Shown here in pieces: positions 24,283-33,424 of a stretch of DNA of 35,353 nt. Made by a program: the position numbers and the translations under genes. The stretch lies in contig DLVL01000026.1 in assembly GCA_003444085.1 (NCBI GenBank), forward strand, positions 1 to 35,353, in the 5' to 3' direction. Position 1 is the first letter of the stretch. Each line of letters starts with the position of its first letter. The notes under the pieces are model-generated. The model searched no databases and was not told the origin of the DNA. It worked only from the letters and a program-made list of their open reading frames with translations. Source of the DNA: Kosmotogaceae bacterium. Lineage in GTDB: Bacteria; Thermotogota; Thermotogae; Petrotogales; Kosmotogaceae.

Positions 24283-24311
24283 ATTATAACGGTTGCCAAC
24301 ATTGCTGTCAA
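24283..24311 (-). promoter_or_regulatory. Full-consensus promoter of the tRNA/ribosomal-protein operon
   Basis: On the minus strand -35 TTGACA (24306-24311) and -10 TATAAT (24283-24288) match the sigma-70-type consensus at all 12 positions with a 17-bp spacer. The start would be near 24276, ten bases before tRNA-Thr. The -35 sits inside an inverted repeat GCTGTC-TT-GACAGC (24304-24317). Confidence 0.88.
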
Positions 24312-24346
24312 GACAGCGAACATAAAGGAATTGAAAGAACTGAGCA

Positions 24347-25546
24347 CTAACTCTTCTGAAGATTAGCCACTTCGCAGACAACTCTGTAAGCAACTTCATC
24401 TTTGGCCAGACGTGGAACATGAATCTTCCTTCCATCCTTGAAAAGAAGCCAAACATCATTGTAGTCTGACTCAAAGCCTGAGTCTTCGCTGCTGATATCG
24501 TTGGCAACAATCATATCAAGTTCTTTGCGAATCAGTTTATCGCGGCAATTCTCTATCAAATCCTGATCTTCAGCACAGAAACCAACTACCAGCCTTTTCT
24601 CTTTGCCCTGAAGTTCCTGCAAAATGTCAGAGGTTCTTAAAAGAACAAGTTCAATAGGTCCGCCCGTTTTCTTGATTTTCGCGCTACTCGGATTTTCCGG
24701 AGAGTAATCAGCCACAGCTGCTGCCATTATCAGAATGTCAGTCTCTGAGAATCTCCCGGCAACCACGTTTTTCATCTCAGCAGCACTTTCCACTTCTACT
24801 GTCTCAATACCATGAAGTGGCTTCAATGTCGTCGGGCCAGTCACCAGAACCACCGTAGCACCCAGATTCCTGGCTGCCCGAGCAACAGCGTAACCCATCT
24901 TGCCTGACGATCTGTTTGTTATGAACCTCACTCTATCTATTCTTTCCCTTGTAGGACCAGCAGTAACCAGCACCTTTTTGCCAGAGAGTCGCTTTTCTGC
25001 GAGTATGAACTCCGTTTCGGAAACAATGACTTCATTATCAGGGTATCTACCCAGTCCAAACTCACCACAGGCCAATTCCCCAGTTTCCGGATCAATGATA
25101 TGCCATCCATAATCTCTGAGCTGTACAATGTTCCTTGTTGTAGCAGGATTTTCATACATTCTTGAGTTCATCGTTGGAACCAGAAGCTTTGGTTTTCCAG
25201 TAGCCGCAAGAACAGTAGCAAGGAGCAAGTTGTCTGCAATACCGGCAGCAATCTTGGCCATCGTATTTGCTGTCGCAGGGGCCAGGATAACAACATCAGC
25301 CCACCGTGAGAGTTCAGTATGTGGTATCCATCCACCTTTTACGTCGTTGATGTCAAGATAGACAGCACAGCCTCCTACCGATGAGAACACCACATCAGAC
25401 ACCATCTCTCTGGCCTGCGGAGTAAGTATTACGGAAAGAATACAACCTGCCTTTCTCAGACGGCTTGCAAGATCAACAGTCTTGTATATTGCTATACCAC
25501 TTGAAACACACAGAAGGATCTTCTTCCCACGAAGATAGTGGCTCAT
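24347..25546 (-). CDS. coaBC: Bifunctional phosphopantothenoylcysteine decarboxylase/synthetase
   Basis: A 399-residue bifunctional enzyme making 4'-phosphopantetheine from phosphopantothenate and cysteine in coenzyme A synthesis. The N-terminal flavoprotein CoaC half (1 to about 185) shows GKKILLCVSSGIAIYK, ATANTMAKIAAGIADNLL, PTMNSRMYENPAT and ELACGEFGLGR, the last carrying the catalytic Cys of the substrate clamp. The CoaB half begins at about 190 with KKVLVTAGPTRERIDRVRFI and NRSSGKMGYA, and has AAAVADYSP and GFCAED. Both halves are full length. It overlaps rpoZ by four bases and ends the yicC-remA-gmk-rpoZ-coaBC cluster, an order shared with many bacteria. Confidence 0.96.
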   Translation of the reverse strand: MSHYLRGKKILLCVSSGIAIYKTVDLASRLRKAGCILSVILTPQAREMVSDVVFSSVGGCAVYLDINDVKGGWIPHTELSRWADVVILAPATANTMAKIAAGIADNLLLATVLAATGKPKLLVPTMNSRMYENPATTRNIVQLRDYGWHIIDPETGELACGEFGLGRYPDNEVIVSETEFILAEKRLSGKKVLVTAGPTRERIDRVRFITNRSSGKMGYAVARAARNLGATVVLVTGPTTLKPLHGIETVEVESAAEMKNVVAGRFSETDILIMAAAVADYSPENPSSAKIKKTGGPIELVLLRTSDILQELQGKEKRLVVGFCAEDQDLIENCRDKLIRKELDMIVANDISSEDSGFESDYNDVWLLFKDGRKIHVPRLAKDEVAYRVVCEVANLQKS

Positions 25547-25779
25547 TTCACTTTGGGAATAAGAATCTTAAGCATTTCTTCGTTCTTTATCCTGATGTAA
25601 CCTTCCTCAAGCTCTTTCAAGGCTACTGTTATCTTGTCTCCCGCGGCTCTGACCATCGCTGGATCAAGCTTGGGTCTTCCGAAATCCTCAAGATCTTCTG
25701 CCCTCTTAGCTGCTGCAATTGGTATAGCATACTTGTGGGGTATCCTTTTCATCAGCTTGTCGTAATCAATTATCATCAT
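25543..25779 (-). CDS. rpoZ: RNA polymerase omega subunit
   Basis: A 78-residue omega subunit that helps assemble and stabilise beta'. The N-terminal block IIDYDKLMKRIPHKYAIPIA and the ALKELEEGYI helix match the family. ATG 25779 is preceded by GAGGT; the frame extends to TTG 25800, but that start has no binding site of its own. It overlaps gmk by 14 bases and coaBC by four. gmk-rpoZ pairing is widespread. Confidence 0.93.
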   Translation of the reverse strand: MMIIDYDKLMKRIPHKYAIPIAAAKRAEDLEDFGRPKLDPAMVRAAGDKITVALKELEEGYIRIKNEEMLKILIPKVK

Positions 25780-26395
25780 GTCTAACCTCACTAAAATCAA
25801 GCCCTGCGCGGTGCAATATATCTTTCATTTTCTCAACACGCAGTTGCTCTGAAGTAACTATCGCATCTAGCTGTTCCACCGAACGATCCAGACAGCAGTT
25901 CACAACAACATACTGAAACATGTATATCTTTGATAGCTCCCACCTTGCGTTTCTGAGGCGGATTTTGAGCTGTTCAGTATTCTCTGTCCCCCTGGTTTCA
26001 AGCCTATTCTTCAGTTCCTCATATGATGGAGGAGCTATGAAAATATATACTGCTCTAGGTCGTTCTTTCTGTACATTTAGTGCTCCCTGTACATCAATAT
26101 CAAGAACAACGTTTATGCCATCGTCTAACCTTGAGTCAACGTACTCTCTTGATGTCCCATACAGATTATCATGAACTCTTGCCCATTCAATGAACTCTCC
26201 ATTACGTATTCTAGCCTCAAACTGCTCTTCAGAAACAAAGAAGTAATCTTTGCCTTCTTCCTCACCTGGTCGTTTTACCCTTGTTGTGTACGACACCGAA
26301 AAAACAAGATCTTTTCGAGACGCGAGAACTCTTCTCAGAATTGTGGTCTTTCCAGTCCCTGAAGGGCCGCTAACAACAAAAAGGCTTCCTGTCAT
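25766..26395 (-). CDS. gmk: Guanylate kinase
   Basis: A 209-residue kinase converting GMP to GDP with ATP. The P-loop GPSGTGKTT is at 10-18, and the GMP-binding segment FSVSYTTRVKRPGEEEGKDY is complete, followed by FIEWARVHDNLYGTS and DIDVQGALNV. Length is standard. ATG 26395 overlaps the stop of remA (ATGA), implying translational coupling. Confidence 0.97.
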   Translation of the reverse strand: MTGSLFVVSGPSGTGKTTILRRVLASRKDLVFSVSYTTRVKRPGEEEGKDYFFVSEEQFEARIRNGEFIEWARVHDNLYGTSREYVDSRLDDGINVVLDIDVQGALNVQKERPRAVYIFIAPPSYEELKNRLETRGTENTEQLKIRLRNARWELSKIYMFQYVVVNCCLDRSVEQLDAIVTSEQLRVEKMKDILHRAGLDFSEVRHDDN

Positions 26396-26691
26396 TCCGC
26401 AATGGTTCTACCTGACTCCCGTATCTCCTCAAGGAGTCTCTCAATATCACTGAACGTCTGCATGAATCTTGCTGCTATTGTCTCCGGCTGAATAGCACTG
26501 AGAATAATGTGATTGCTGTCTGTTACAACAATGGCACGTGTCTTTCTTCCGTAAGTTGCATCAATAAGCTTCCCTTCATCCTTTGCGACTTCCTTAAGAC
26601 GCTTCAACGGAGCCGACTCCGGGTTTACGATTGCTATTACCCTGTCTCCTATGATCACGTTTCCAAAACCGACGTTAATCAAGCCGTACAC
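26392..26691 (-). CDS. remA: RemA-like DUF370 protein
   Basis: A 99-residue small protein of the DUF370/RemA family. The N-terminal block INVGFGNVIIGDRVIAIVNP, the middle KRLKEVAKDEGKLIDATYG and RKTRAIVVTDSNHIILSAIQ match it. In Bacillus RemA is a DNA-binding regulator of matrix genes; whether that role holds here is unknown. GTG 26691 has AGGAGGTG five bases upstream, overlapping the end of yicC. Its place between yicC and gmk is conserved across many phyla, which supports the call. Confidence 0.9.
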   Translation of the reverse strand: MYGLINVGFGNVIIGDRVIAIVNPESAPLKRLKEVAKDEGKLIDATYGRKTRAIVVTDSNHIILSAIQPETIAARFMQTFSDIERLLEEIRESGRTIAE

Positions 26692-26702
26692 ACAAGCACC
26701 TC

Positions 26703-27575
26703 CTACTGGATGTTCTGGACCTGCTCTCTCAGTTTGTTCACAAGAGTTCGACCTTCCACACTTCTTCTGGTGATCTCAAGCTTCTTAGATTTCGATGCTA
26801 TCGTCGAAAACTCCCGGTGTAACTCCTGGCAGAAGAAGTCGAGCTGAACGCCACAGTCCTCACCTTCATCAAGCAATTCAAGCATTGAAGAGAGGTGAGA
26901 TTTCGTGCGTACGAGCTCCTCTGAGATATCCGCCTTCTCGGCGAGAATGGCAACTTCCTGTTCAAGCCTTGAATCGTCTAGCTGGACGCTCAACACTTGA
27001 TCAATGCGATTCTTTATTGACTTCCTCGTTTCTTCAAGAATCTGATCACTTGCATTCTCTATCTCTTCAGTTATAGCAGTCAGACTCTTCAGATAGTTTA
27101 TAAGAGCAGTCTGAAGTCTCTTGCCTTCTCGCTCCCTGTCTTCATTCAGCTTCTGAACACATTCCTCCAATACAGTCTTGAGACCCACCCACAGGCGATC
27201 CGTGAGTTCGGCAGGGATCACTGGCTTTATTATATCTCTGTTCTTAAGAAGCGTTTCTATGGTAACTTCACTGGTAAGTCCCAGGTCATCCACGATTTGT
27301 CTCAGCGCACTGTAATATGTTCTCGCAAGAACAATATCCGGCTGGATTATGCTCTCCGGCTCTGTAAAAGTTATATCAACTCCAATCTTGATTGACCCGC
27401 GCTTTATTTTTTCCCTCAGGTATCTCTGCGCCCTTATCTCAAGATCGTTGAAACCGCTCACTGTGGTAACATCAAGATAAAGGTACTTCGAATTCAGAGC
27501 CTTGACTTCTACTGAGAAAACACAACCATTCAGCTCTCTGTCAACCCTGGCGTATCCTGTCATGCTTCTTATCAT
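26703..27575 (-). CDS. yicC: YicC/YloC family endoribonuclease
   Basis: A 290-residue YicC-family protein. The N-terminus IRSMTGYARVDRELNG, the block VEVKALNSKYLYLDV, and the C-terminal GVQLDFFCQELHREFSTIASK are diagnostic. E. coli YicC and relatives have been described as RNA-cleaving enzymes. The centre is helical. ATG 27575 has GGAGAGAG just upstream. It is the first gene of the gmk-rpoZ cluster. Confidence 0.94.
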   Translation of the reverse strand: MIRSMTGYARVDRELNGCVFSVEVKALNSKYLYLDVTTVSGFNDLEIRAQRYLREKIKRGSIKIGVDITFTEPESIIQPDIVLARTYYSALRQIVDDLGLTSEVTIETLLKNRDIIKPVIPAELTDRLWVGLKTVLEECVQKLNEDREREGKRLQTALINYLKSLTAITEEIENASDQILEETRKSIKNRIDQVLSVQLDDSRLEQEVAILAEKADISEELVRTKSHLSSMLELLDEGEDCGVQLDFFCQELHREFSTIASKSKKLEITRRSVEGRTLVNKLREQVQNIQ

Positions 27576-27613
27576 AATCTCTCTCCAGCCGTGTTTATGG
27601 TCGCTTATGGTTA

Positions 27614-27642
27614 ATTATAACGGATTATCATCAGATCTGCAA
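27614..27642 (-). promoter_or_regulatory. Promoter of the yicC-coaBC cluster
   Basis: On the minus strand TATAAT (27614-27619) is preceded at 17 bp by TTGCAG (27637-27642), a partial -35. The -35 overlaps the last codons of the cysteine desulfurase gene. The predicted start is near 27607, 32 bases before ATG 27575. Confidence 0.5.
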
Positions 27643-28758
27643 AACCGTCACCACATTGCTCAGTATTTCTATGAATGACTCGACCTGACTGAGTGTTGTG
27701 AATCTTGACATACTGACCCTTATGGCACCAGAAGCTATCTCTGGAGGTATGCCTGAATCTTCAAGAATTCTTTGGCTACTCTCAGAACGAGCAGAACACG
27801 CTGATGATGTTGCAACACAAACACCAGCATCTGATAAGGCGTTGGCAAGCACCTCTCCCTTTATATTGGGAAATGAGATATTCATCATGTTCGGGATAGA
27901 ACGTGACATATCGCCATTAATGACCCCTCCGAGTTTTCTTACCGAACTGGCCACGTAATTCCTGAGTTCCCTCATTTTTGGCACGAATCTGTCTAACTCA
28001 GTAGTAGCTATTTCCATTGCTTCTGCCATTCCAACAATCCCTGCGACGTCCTGTGTGCCTGAACGCATTCCAGATTCCTGGCCACCTCCAGTTATGAAGG
28101 GTCTTCGCCGAGTCTCCGAGTTGATGAAGAGAGTCCCTACACCTTTTGGTCCATGAAACTTGTGCGCACTGAAAGCAGCAAAACTACATTTCGCTGATCT
28201 CACAGAAAATGGAATCTTTCCGATTGTCTGAACAGCATCAACCAGGTAGAACACATCTTTATCCAAAAGCGCATCAGCGACCTCCTCGTAGGGTTGTATG
28301 GTCCCTAACACATTATTCACGGCCATCAAGCAGACCATAAAGGTATTGTCGTCCACATGTCTCATTAACTCATCGGTGGAAACTATTCCACCCTTTCCGG
28401 GTCGGACCTTCTCGACAACAATTCCCTCGGTGTTGGCGAGGTCTCTGATAGTATTCAGGACAGCTTTGTGTTCAATGGAGCTTGCGACTACCTTGCTGCG
28501 CTTTCCTCTGAAATAAACTGAAGACCGAATCGCCCAGTTTATTGCCTCTGTCGCACTCGACGTGAAATACACCTCTGATGGCAGACTCTCAATCAGTCTG
28601 GCGATTTTTCGCCTTGATTCTTCCATTGCTCTGGCAGCTGTTACGCCCATCGAGTGCACAGCATTAGGATTCCCGTAGTGTTCGATATGGAAAAGATTCA
28701 TCTTCTCCAGAACATGCCTATCGACTTGAGTCGTTGCATTATTGTCAAGATATATCAT
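27631..28758 (-). CDS. Cysteine desulfurase (NifS/IscS-like)
   Basis: A 375-residue PLP enzyme taking sulfur from cysteine for Fe-S clusters, thiolated tRNA or cofactors. The N-terminus IYLDNNATTQVD, GNPNAVHSMG, DAVQTIGK (Asp174, Gln177) and SAHKFHGPKG with the PLP lysine Lys200 are all present. The catalytic loop SSACSAR holds Cys321. The loop length fits the NifS/IscS class more than SufS. Its start overlaps the ligA stop (ATGA). No scaffold (iscU) or tRNA thiolase (mnmA/thiI) is adjacent, so the sulfur acceptor cannot be told from context. Confidence 0.93.
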   Translation of the reverse strand: MIYLDNNATTQVDRHVLEKMNLFHIEHYGNPNAVHSMGVTAARAMEESRRKIARLIESLPSEVYFTSSATEAINWAIRSSVYFRGKRSKVVASSIEHKAVLNTIRDLANTEGIVVEKVRPGKGGIVSTDELMRHVDDNTFMVCLMAVNNVLGTIQPYEEVADALLDKDVFYLVDAVQTIGKIPFSVRSAKCSFAAFSAHKFHGPKGVGTLFINSETRRRPFITGGGQESGMRSGTQDVAGIVGMAEAMEIATTELDRFVPKMRELRNYVASSVRKLGGVINGDMSRSIPNMMNISFPNIKGEVLANALSDAGVCVATSSACSARSESSQRILEDSGIPPEIASGAIRVSMSRFTTLSQVESFIEILSNVVTVLQI

Positions 28759-30761
28759 GTGTCATCACCATCTATCAGTGCTAAGAAGTCCTTCTCACTC
28801 AAGATTCTTATCCCCAGCTTTTTCGCTTTATCCAGTTTTGAACCAGGAGAAGAGCCTGCCACGACATAGTCAGTGTTTTTGCTAACAGACGACGAAAATA
28901 TCCCGCCCCTGCTGATGACTAACTCCTCAACTCCCTTTCTGGTAAGGGTTTCAAAAGAACCGGTTATCACAAAGCTCTGCCCTTTCAGTGTCTTATCAAC
29001 TGTCTTCATTTCTTCTTCAGGCTCAAGTTCATGCTCAAGTATGTCCAGCTCTTCTTTGACGATCTTGCTATTCAGAAAGCTGTATATCTTCTCTGCAAGC
29101 TCTACGCCAATTCCCGGGACTGATTCCAGCTCATCCTGTGTTGCATCCCTCAGCACACTTAGACTGCCAAAGTAGTTTGCAAGATCTCTGGCGATCTTGA
29201 CACCCACACCGGGAATCCCCAGACCCACAATAATTCTATGAAGCGGTCTGCTTCTGCTTCGATTAATCATCGTTATCAGATTCTCGGCAGTCTTCTCTCC
29301 AATGCCTTTCCCAAGAGCAAGGAGTTCCTCTTTCTTCAGCTTGTATATGTCCGCTAAATTACTCAGCATTCCAGCCTCCACAAGTCGTTCTATCGTCTTC
29401 TCTCCGAGTCCTTCAATATCCATTGAGTTCCGGGAAGCGAAAAGTGCGAGCCTCTTCTCTGTCTTTGCAGGACAGCCCGGGTTCAGACACTTCATCGCAA
29501 CATCCTCTTTCTTCTCCTTTCCAACTGGACCTTCACATATAGGACAACTGGAAGGCGCGGAAATCGATTTCTCCAAACCTGTTCGCTTTTCACTGAGAAC
29601 ACTTACGACCTGGGGAATAATGTCCCCTGCCTTTTCGATAACAACAGTATCTCCCTTTCGTATATCTCGCTCTCTTATATATTCAAAGTTGTGCAAGCTA
29701 GCTCTCTTGACCGTTGTCCCTGCCAGTTGCACCGGTTCCAGTTCCGCAACCGGCGTGATAGTTCCAAGACGTCCAACCTGGAATGATACGTCATTCAATG
29801 TTGTTTCAGCTTGTTCTGCAGGAAATTTGAAAGCGATCGCCCATCGTGGGCTCCTCGAAGTATATCCAAGTTCATCTTGCAAGTCTATCCTGTCTACTTT
29901 CACAACTATTCCGTCAACGGCATAGTCAAGGTCATGTCTTCTGTCGCGCCACCGCTTCCAGTAAGAGATGACCTCTTCAACCGAGTGGCATAGACGTCCA
30001 TTAGGCTCATACCTGAGTCCTATCTGCCTCAGCATTGAAATAGTTTCAGCTTGTGTATTAAGACCGTAGTCTCCTGGATTTGCGATCTGATAGAAGAATG
30101 CATCAAGTCTTCGTCTAACGACTTCGCGAGAATCAAGCTGTCTCATCGTGCCGGCAGCTGCATTTCTGGGGTTGGCAAATACCGCGAGTCCCTTCTCGGA
30201 ACGATCCTGGTTGATCTTTTCAAACTCACTCTTGGGGAGAAATACCTCACCCCTGACCTCAATATCCACAGGCTCTCTGAGCTTCAGGGGGATTGATCGT
30301 ATAGCTCTGGCATTTTCAGTAACATCTTCGCCAGTAACGCCGTCTCCTCTTGTCGCTGCTAGAACAAGCCTTCCTTTCTGGTAGAGCAACACAATCGAAA
30401 GCCCATCGATTTTGAGTTCTGCATAGTAGTCAACCCTGTCGTGACCAAGAATCCTGCGCACTCTATCGTCAAAGACCCTGATTTCTGCCTCAGAATAGGT
30501 GTTGTCAAGGCTGTAAAGGCGCGACGAATGATTGACTTCCTTCAGCTGTCCGGTAGGTCTTTTCCCCACTCGCTGGGTGGGAGAGTCCGGAGTAATTGTT
30601 TGGGGATACTGGTCTTCCAATTGTTCAAGTTCTTTGTACAGTTTGTCGAATTCCTCGTCGCTTATCTCAGGGCTGTCCAGAACATAGTATCTGTAAGAAT
30701 GGTAGTCTATCTGTTCCCTGAGTTCCTCAATTCTCTTTTCTACCGATTCAGGAACACTCAT
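28755..30761 (-). CDS. ligA: NAD-dependent DNA ligase
   Basis: The 668-residue replicative and repair ligase. Domain Ia (HSYRYYVLDSPEISDEEFDK), the adenylation motif AELKIDG with Lys117, and GDGVTGEDVTENARAI are clear. The zinc finger (CPICEGPVG then MKCLNPGCP), the helix-hairpin-helix repeats (GIPGVGVKIARDLANYF; SVPGIGVELAEKI) and the C-terminal BRCT domain (about 592-668, GQSFVITGSFETLTRKGVEE) complete the standard layout. AGGAGGT lies four bases before ATG 30761. It follows acpS closely and is coupled to the downstream desulfurase. Confidence 0.98.
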   Translation of the reverse strand: MSVPESVEKRIEELREQIDYHSYRYYVLDSPEISDEEFDKLYKELEQLEDQYPQTITPDSPTQRVGKRPTGQLKEVNHSSRLYSLDNTYSEAEIRVFDDRVRRILGHDRVDYYAELKIDGLSIVLLYQKGRLVLAATRGDGVTGEDVTENARAIRSIPLKLREPVDIEVRGEVFLPKSEFEKINQDRSEKGLAVFANPRNAAAGTMRQLDSREVVRRRLDAFFYQIANPGDYGLNTQAETISMLRQIGLRYEPNGRLCHSVEEVISYWKRWRDRRHDLDYAVDGIVVKVDRIDLQDELGYTSRSPRWAIAFKFPAEQAETTLNDVSFQVGRLGTITPVAELEPVQLAGTTVKRASLHNFEYIRERDIRKGDTVVIEKAGDIIPQVVSVLSEKRTGLEKSISAPSSCPICEGPVGKEKKEDVAMKCLNPGCPAKTEKRLALFASRNSMDIEGLGEKTIERLVEAGMLSNLADIYKLKKEELLALGKGIGEKTAENLITMINRSRSRPLHRIIVGLGIPGVGVKIARDLANYFGSLSVLRDATQDELESVPGIGVELAEKIYSFLNSKIVKEELDILEHELEPEEEMKTVDKTLKGQSFVITGSFETLTRKGVEELVISRGGIFSSSVSKNTDYVVAGSSPGSKLDKAKKLGIRILSEKDFLALIDGDDT

Positions 30762-30770
30762 GAGTACCTC

Positions 30771-31106
30771 CTATATGACCAGCACCACTGCCACAACGTA
30801 CTTCTTCTCATGAGAAATGCTTGCTCGAACCTCCCGGTTTCCAGCAATATCGATAGTCGTCTCTGAAGGAACTGGAGCACCATCCTCAGATCTCAGAAAC
30901 TCGGCACTCCTGAAATCGAAAGTCCTAATCGAAAGAGCTTTTGCAAGAGCTTCCTTTACGGCAAAACGCCCTGCCAGAAACCGGCGTCGTGCCTCATTGT
31001 TGATGATCTGTTCGTAAATCTGCTTCTCGTTTTCGCCGAGAATCCTCCTCGATATTCGTTCGTCAATTCTCTCCACTTCAACAATATCTATCCCAAGTCC
31101 ATACAT
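30771..31106 (-). CDS. acpS: Holo-[acyl-carrier-protein] synthase
   Basis: A 111-residue phosphopantetheinyl transferase that activates acyl carrier protein with coenzyme A. The metal-binding N-terminus YGLGIDIVEVERI, the central FLAGRFAVKEALAKAL and the C-terminal VRASISHEKKYVVAVVL are typical. ATG 31106 follows the mutS2 stop by two bases and has GAGGTG five bases upstream; the longer GTG start at 31112 overlaps that site. acpS and coaBC in the same window both belong to 4'-phosphopantetheine use. Confidence 0.95.
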   Translation of the reverse strand: MYGLGIDIVEVERIDERISRRILGENEKQIYEQIINNEARRRFLAGRFAVKEALAKALSIRTFDFRSAEFLRSEDGAPVPSETTIDIAGNREVRASISHEKKYVVAVVLVI

Positions 31107-31108
31107 AA

Positions 31109-33424
31109 TCACACCTCGACGACTGTAACACCATGCCCGCCTTCGGAGGGCACTCCTATTCTAAAGTTTTTCACTCTGGGTTTGCATTTTCTGAGGTATT
31201 CCCACACCGCGTCGGCGAGTCTACCTGTGCCTTTGCCGTGGATAATAAAACCACTGCTTATCTTAAAACTCCTCAGCGAAACAAGAAATTCCTCAATCAG
31301 AAATGGGACATCTTCTGCGGTCGCTCCTCGGATATCAATAGTATCAGAGATTCCTGGTTCATGGGCAGAAGTGGTAGAAGAGAACGCATCTTTATCCTTA
31401 TTCTTCTCAAGCTTTTCCACACTGCTGCGAGGAAGCTTGAGCTTCATCTTTCCAGAAGATATAACAACCTGGTTATCCTGCACGTCAATAACCTCTCCCT
31501 CAACACCGGTTTCAACCACTCTTACTCTGTCGCCTTCTTGAACGTCTGCTCCAGCCCTCCTTGATCGACCAAACTGAATCTGTTTAAGCTCATTTCTGAG
31601 ATCGTCAATACTCTTTACTGCCTTAACCTGATCAGATTCTTTCTGAGAACGGGAAAGTGCAATAGCCTGTTCTGTCTCTTTCAAGATCCTCTCAAGTCTT
31701 TTTTCAACACTGGCAATTTCGTCACTCAATTCACCGATTCTCTTATCTTTCATCAGGCTAAAGCGTCTCTGGAATTCCTCAGATCTCTCTCTCAGTCCGT
31801 GCTCTTCGCTTCTAAGGCGTCTTCGCGTCTCTTCAACAACAGACCTTTCCTTGTGCAGCTTATCAAGGACATGTTCGAGTTCTCCAATCTCCTTGCCCAG
31901 GTATTCTCTGGCACGCTCGACAATGTCTTCTCTCAATCCCAGCCTTCTTGATACTTCTATTGCGTTAGACGTGCCTGGAATACCCATTATGAGACGATAA
32001 GTAGGTTTTAGTGTTTCTATATCAAATTCAACACTGGCATTCTCAACACCTTCGGTCTCCAGAGCGAATACTTTAATGGGAGTGAGATGCGTGGTGATTA
32101 CAGCCTTGCTGCCACAAGAGAGGATCGTCTCGATTATAGCCATGGACAGTGCAGCCCCCTCAGCAGGATCCGTTCCCGCTCCAAGTTCATCCAGAAGCAA
32201 CAAGGAAGACTCATCAGCCTTGTTGAGTACTGAAATGATCCTTGTCATATGTGAGGAAAAAGTGCTTAGACTCTGTTCTATCGACTGTTCATCTCCTATG
32301 TCAGCCAGTACCCTGTGAAAACAAGGAATACAAGACCCTTCATCGCACAATACGGGTAACCCTGACTGCATCATTACTGTACACAACCCAATAGTCTTCA
32401 GGGATACTGTCTTTCCTCCGGTGTTTGGGCCAGTTATTACCACAGTGGAACTGTCCTTACCAAGTCTGAAATCTATGGGGACGACTTTTTCTCTCTCAAT
32501 GAGCGGATGTCGTGCTTCCAGCAGTTCAAAAGACATATCAGAAGAAGGAAAGATAAAGCTGGCTTTCCAGTCTCTGGCATATCGAGCACATGCATAAAGC
32601 ACGTCAAGATCTTTAACAGCTTCCAAAGTTATACGTATCCTCTCTGAAGCACGAAAGACCTGTGAAGTTATCTCCCTGAGTATCCTCATGATTTCTTCTT
32701 TCTCGCGAGACTCAAGCACTCTGATTCTGTCATTCAACTCTATCAGTTCTTCTGGCTCAAAATATACAGTGGCGCCACTTGATGAAGAACCATGAACTAT
32801 TCCTCGATGAGATTTCTTTTTGCTCGCAGATAGCGGGATCACGTACCTGCCTTCTCTGCTGAGCATGAGTGCATCCGTAAGATCGCCCTGGTAAGTGGTT
32901 ATTACCTGATCCAGCTTTGTCTTAATGCCTCTCTGGATCCTACGCAACTCTGTTCGAATCTCCCTGAGTTGCGCCGACGCAGCGTCCCTTATGTTGTAAC
33001 TGTCATCGATACATTTATTGATTAGCTTTATCAGACCGTGTTCGCATGTTATACCTTCCGAGATAATCTGAATGGATCTGTAATTGCCTCCAAATCGATC
33101 AAAGAAGCCCCTGAGCTCACAAGAAGCCTCAAGCGTTCTTGAGACTTTCGAAAGCTCCTCGGCATCGAGTACATGACCGCTTTCAGCTCGTCTTAGATAT
33201 GAGGAGATGTCAAAGAAACCTCCTGTTGGAGGTTCTCCCGAAGCTTTGAGCATCTCGAGAAACTCTGCCCCAAGTGAAAGTTGTCTGACAGGGTCTTCTT
33301 CGGGTCTCATGGCCATGATGGCCTTCTTACCGTAGATAGAAAAGCAATAATGAGAGACTTTCTGGAGCACCTTCTCAAACTCGAGGAGTCTTAGAGTATC
33401 ATCAGTTGCCTTTTCTGACTTCAT
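31109..33424 (-). CDS. mutS2: MutS2 ATPase/endonuclease
   Basis: A 771-residue MutS2. There is no mismatch-recognition domain; the protein begins with the lever/clamp region (LRLLEFEKVLQKVSHY). Walker A GPNTGGKT is at about 332-339 and the ABC signature/Walker B region LLLLDELGAGTDPAEGAAL follows. A charged coiled coil (about 515-620) leads to the C-terminal Smr nuclease domain (about 690-771), with TIDIRGATAEDV and the FIIHGKGTGRLADAV core. MutS2 has been linked to suppression of recombination and to rescue of collided ribosomes. ATG 33424 overlaps the rseC gene by 23 bases, and the binding site is weak, so coupling is likely. Confidence 0.96.
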   Translation of the reverse strand: MKSEKATDDTLRLLEFEKVLQKVSHYCFSIYGKKAIMAMRPEEDPVRQLSLGAEFLEMLKASGEPPTGGFFDISSYLRRAESGHVLDAEELSKVSRTLEASCELRGFFDRFGGNYRSIQIISEGITCEHGLIKLINKCIDDSYNIRDAASAQLREIRTELRRIQRGIKTKLDQVITTYQGDLTDALMLSREGRYVIPLSASKKKSHRGIVHGSSSSGATVYFEPEELIELNDRIRVLESREKEEIMRILREITSQVFRASERIRITLEAVKDLDVLYACARYARDWKASFIFPSSDMSFELLEARHPLIEREKVVPIDFRLGKDSSTVVITGPNTGGKTVSLKTIGLCTVMMQSGLPVLCDEGSCIPCFHRVLADIGDEQSIEQSLSTFSSHMTRIISVLNKADESSLLLLDELGAGTDPAEGAALSMAIIETILSCGSKAVITTHLTPIKVFALETEGVENASVEFDIETLKPTYRLIMGIPGTSNAIEVSRRLGLREDIVERAREYLGKEIGELEHVLDKLHKERSVVEETRRRLRSEEHGLRERSEEFQRRFSLMKDKRIGELSDEIASVEKRLERILKETEQAIALSRSQKESDQVKAVKSIDDLRNELKQIQFGRSRRAGADVQEGDRVRVVETGVEGEVIDVQDNQVVISSGKMKLKLPRSSVEKLEKNKDKDAFSSTTSAHEPGISDTIDIRGATAEDVPFLIEEFLVSLRSFKISSGFIIHGKGTGRLADAVWEYLRKCKPRVKNFRIGVPSEGGHGVTVVEV

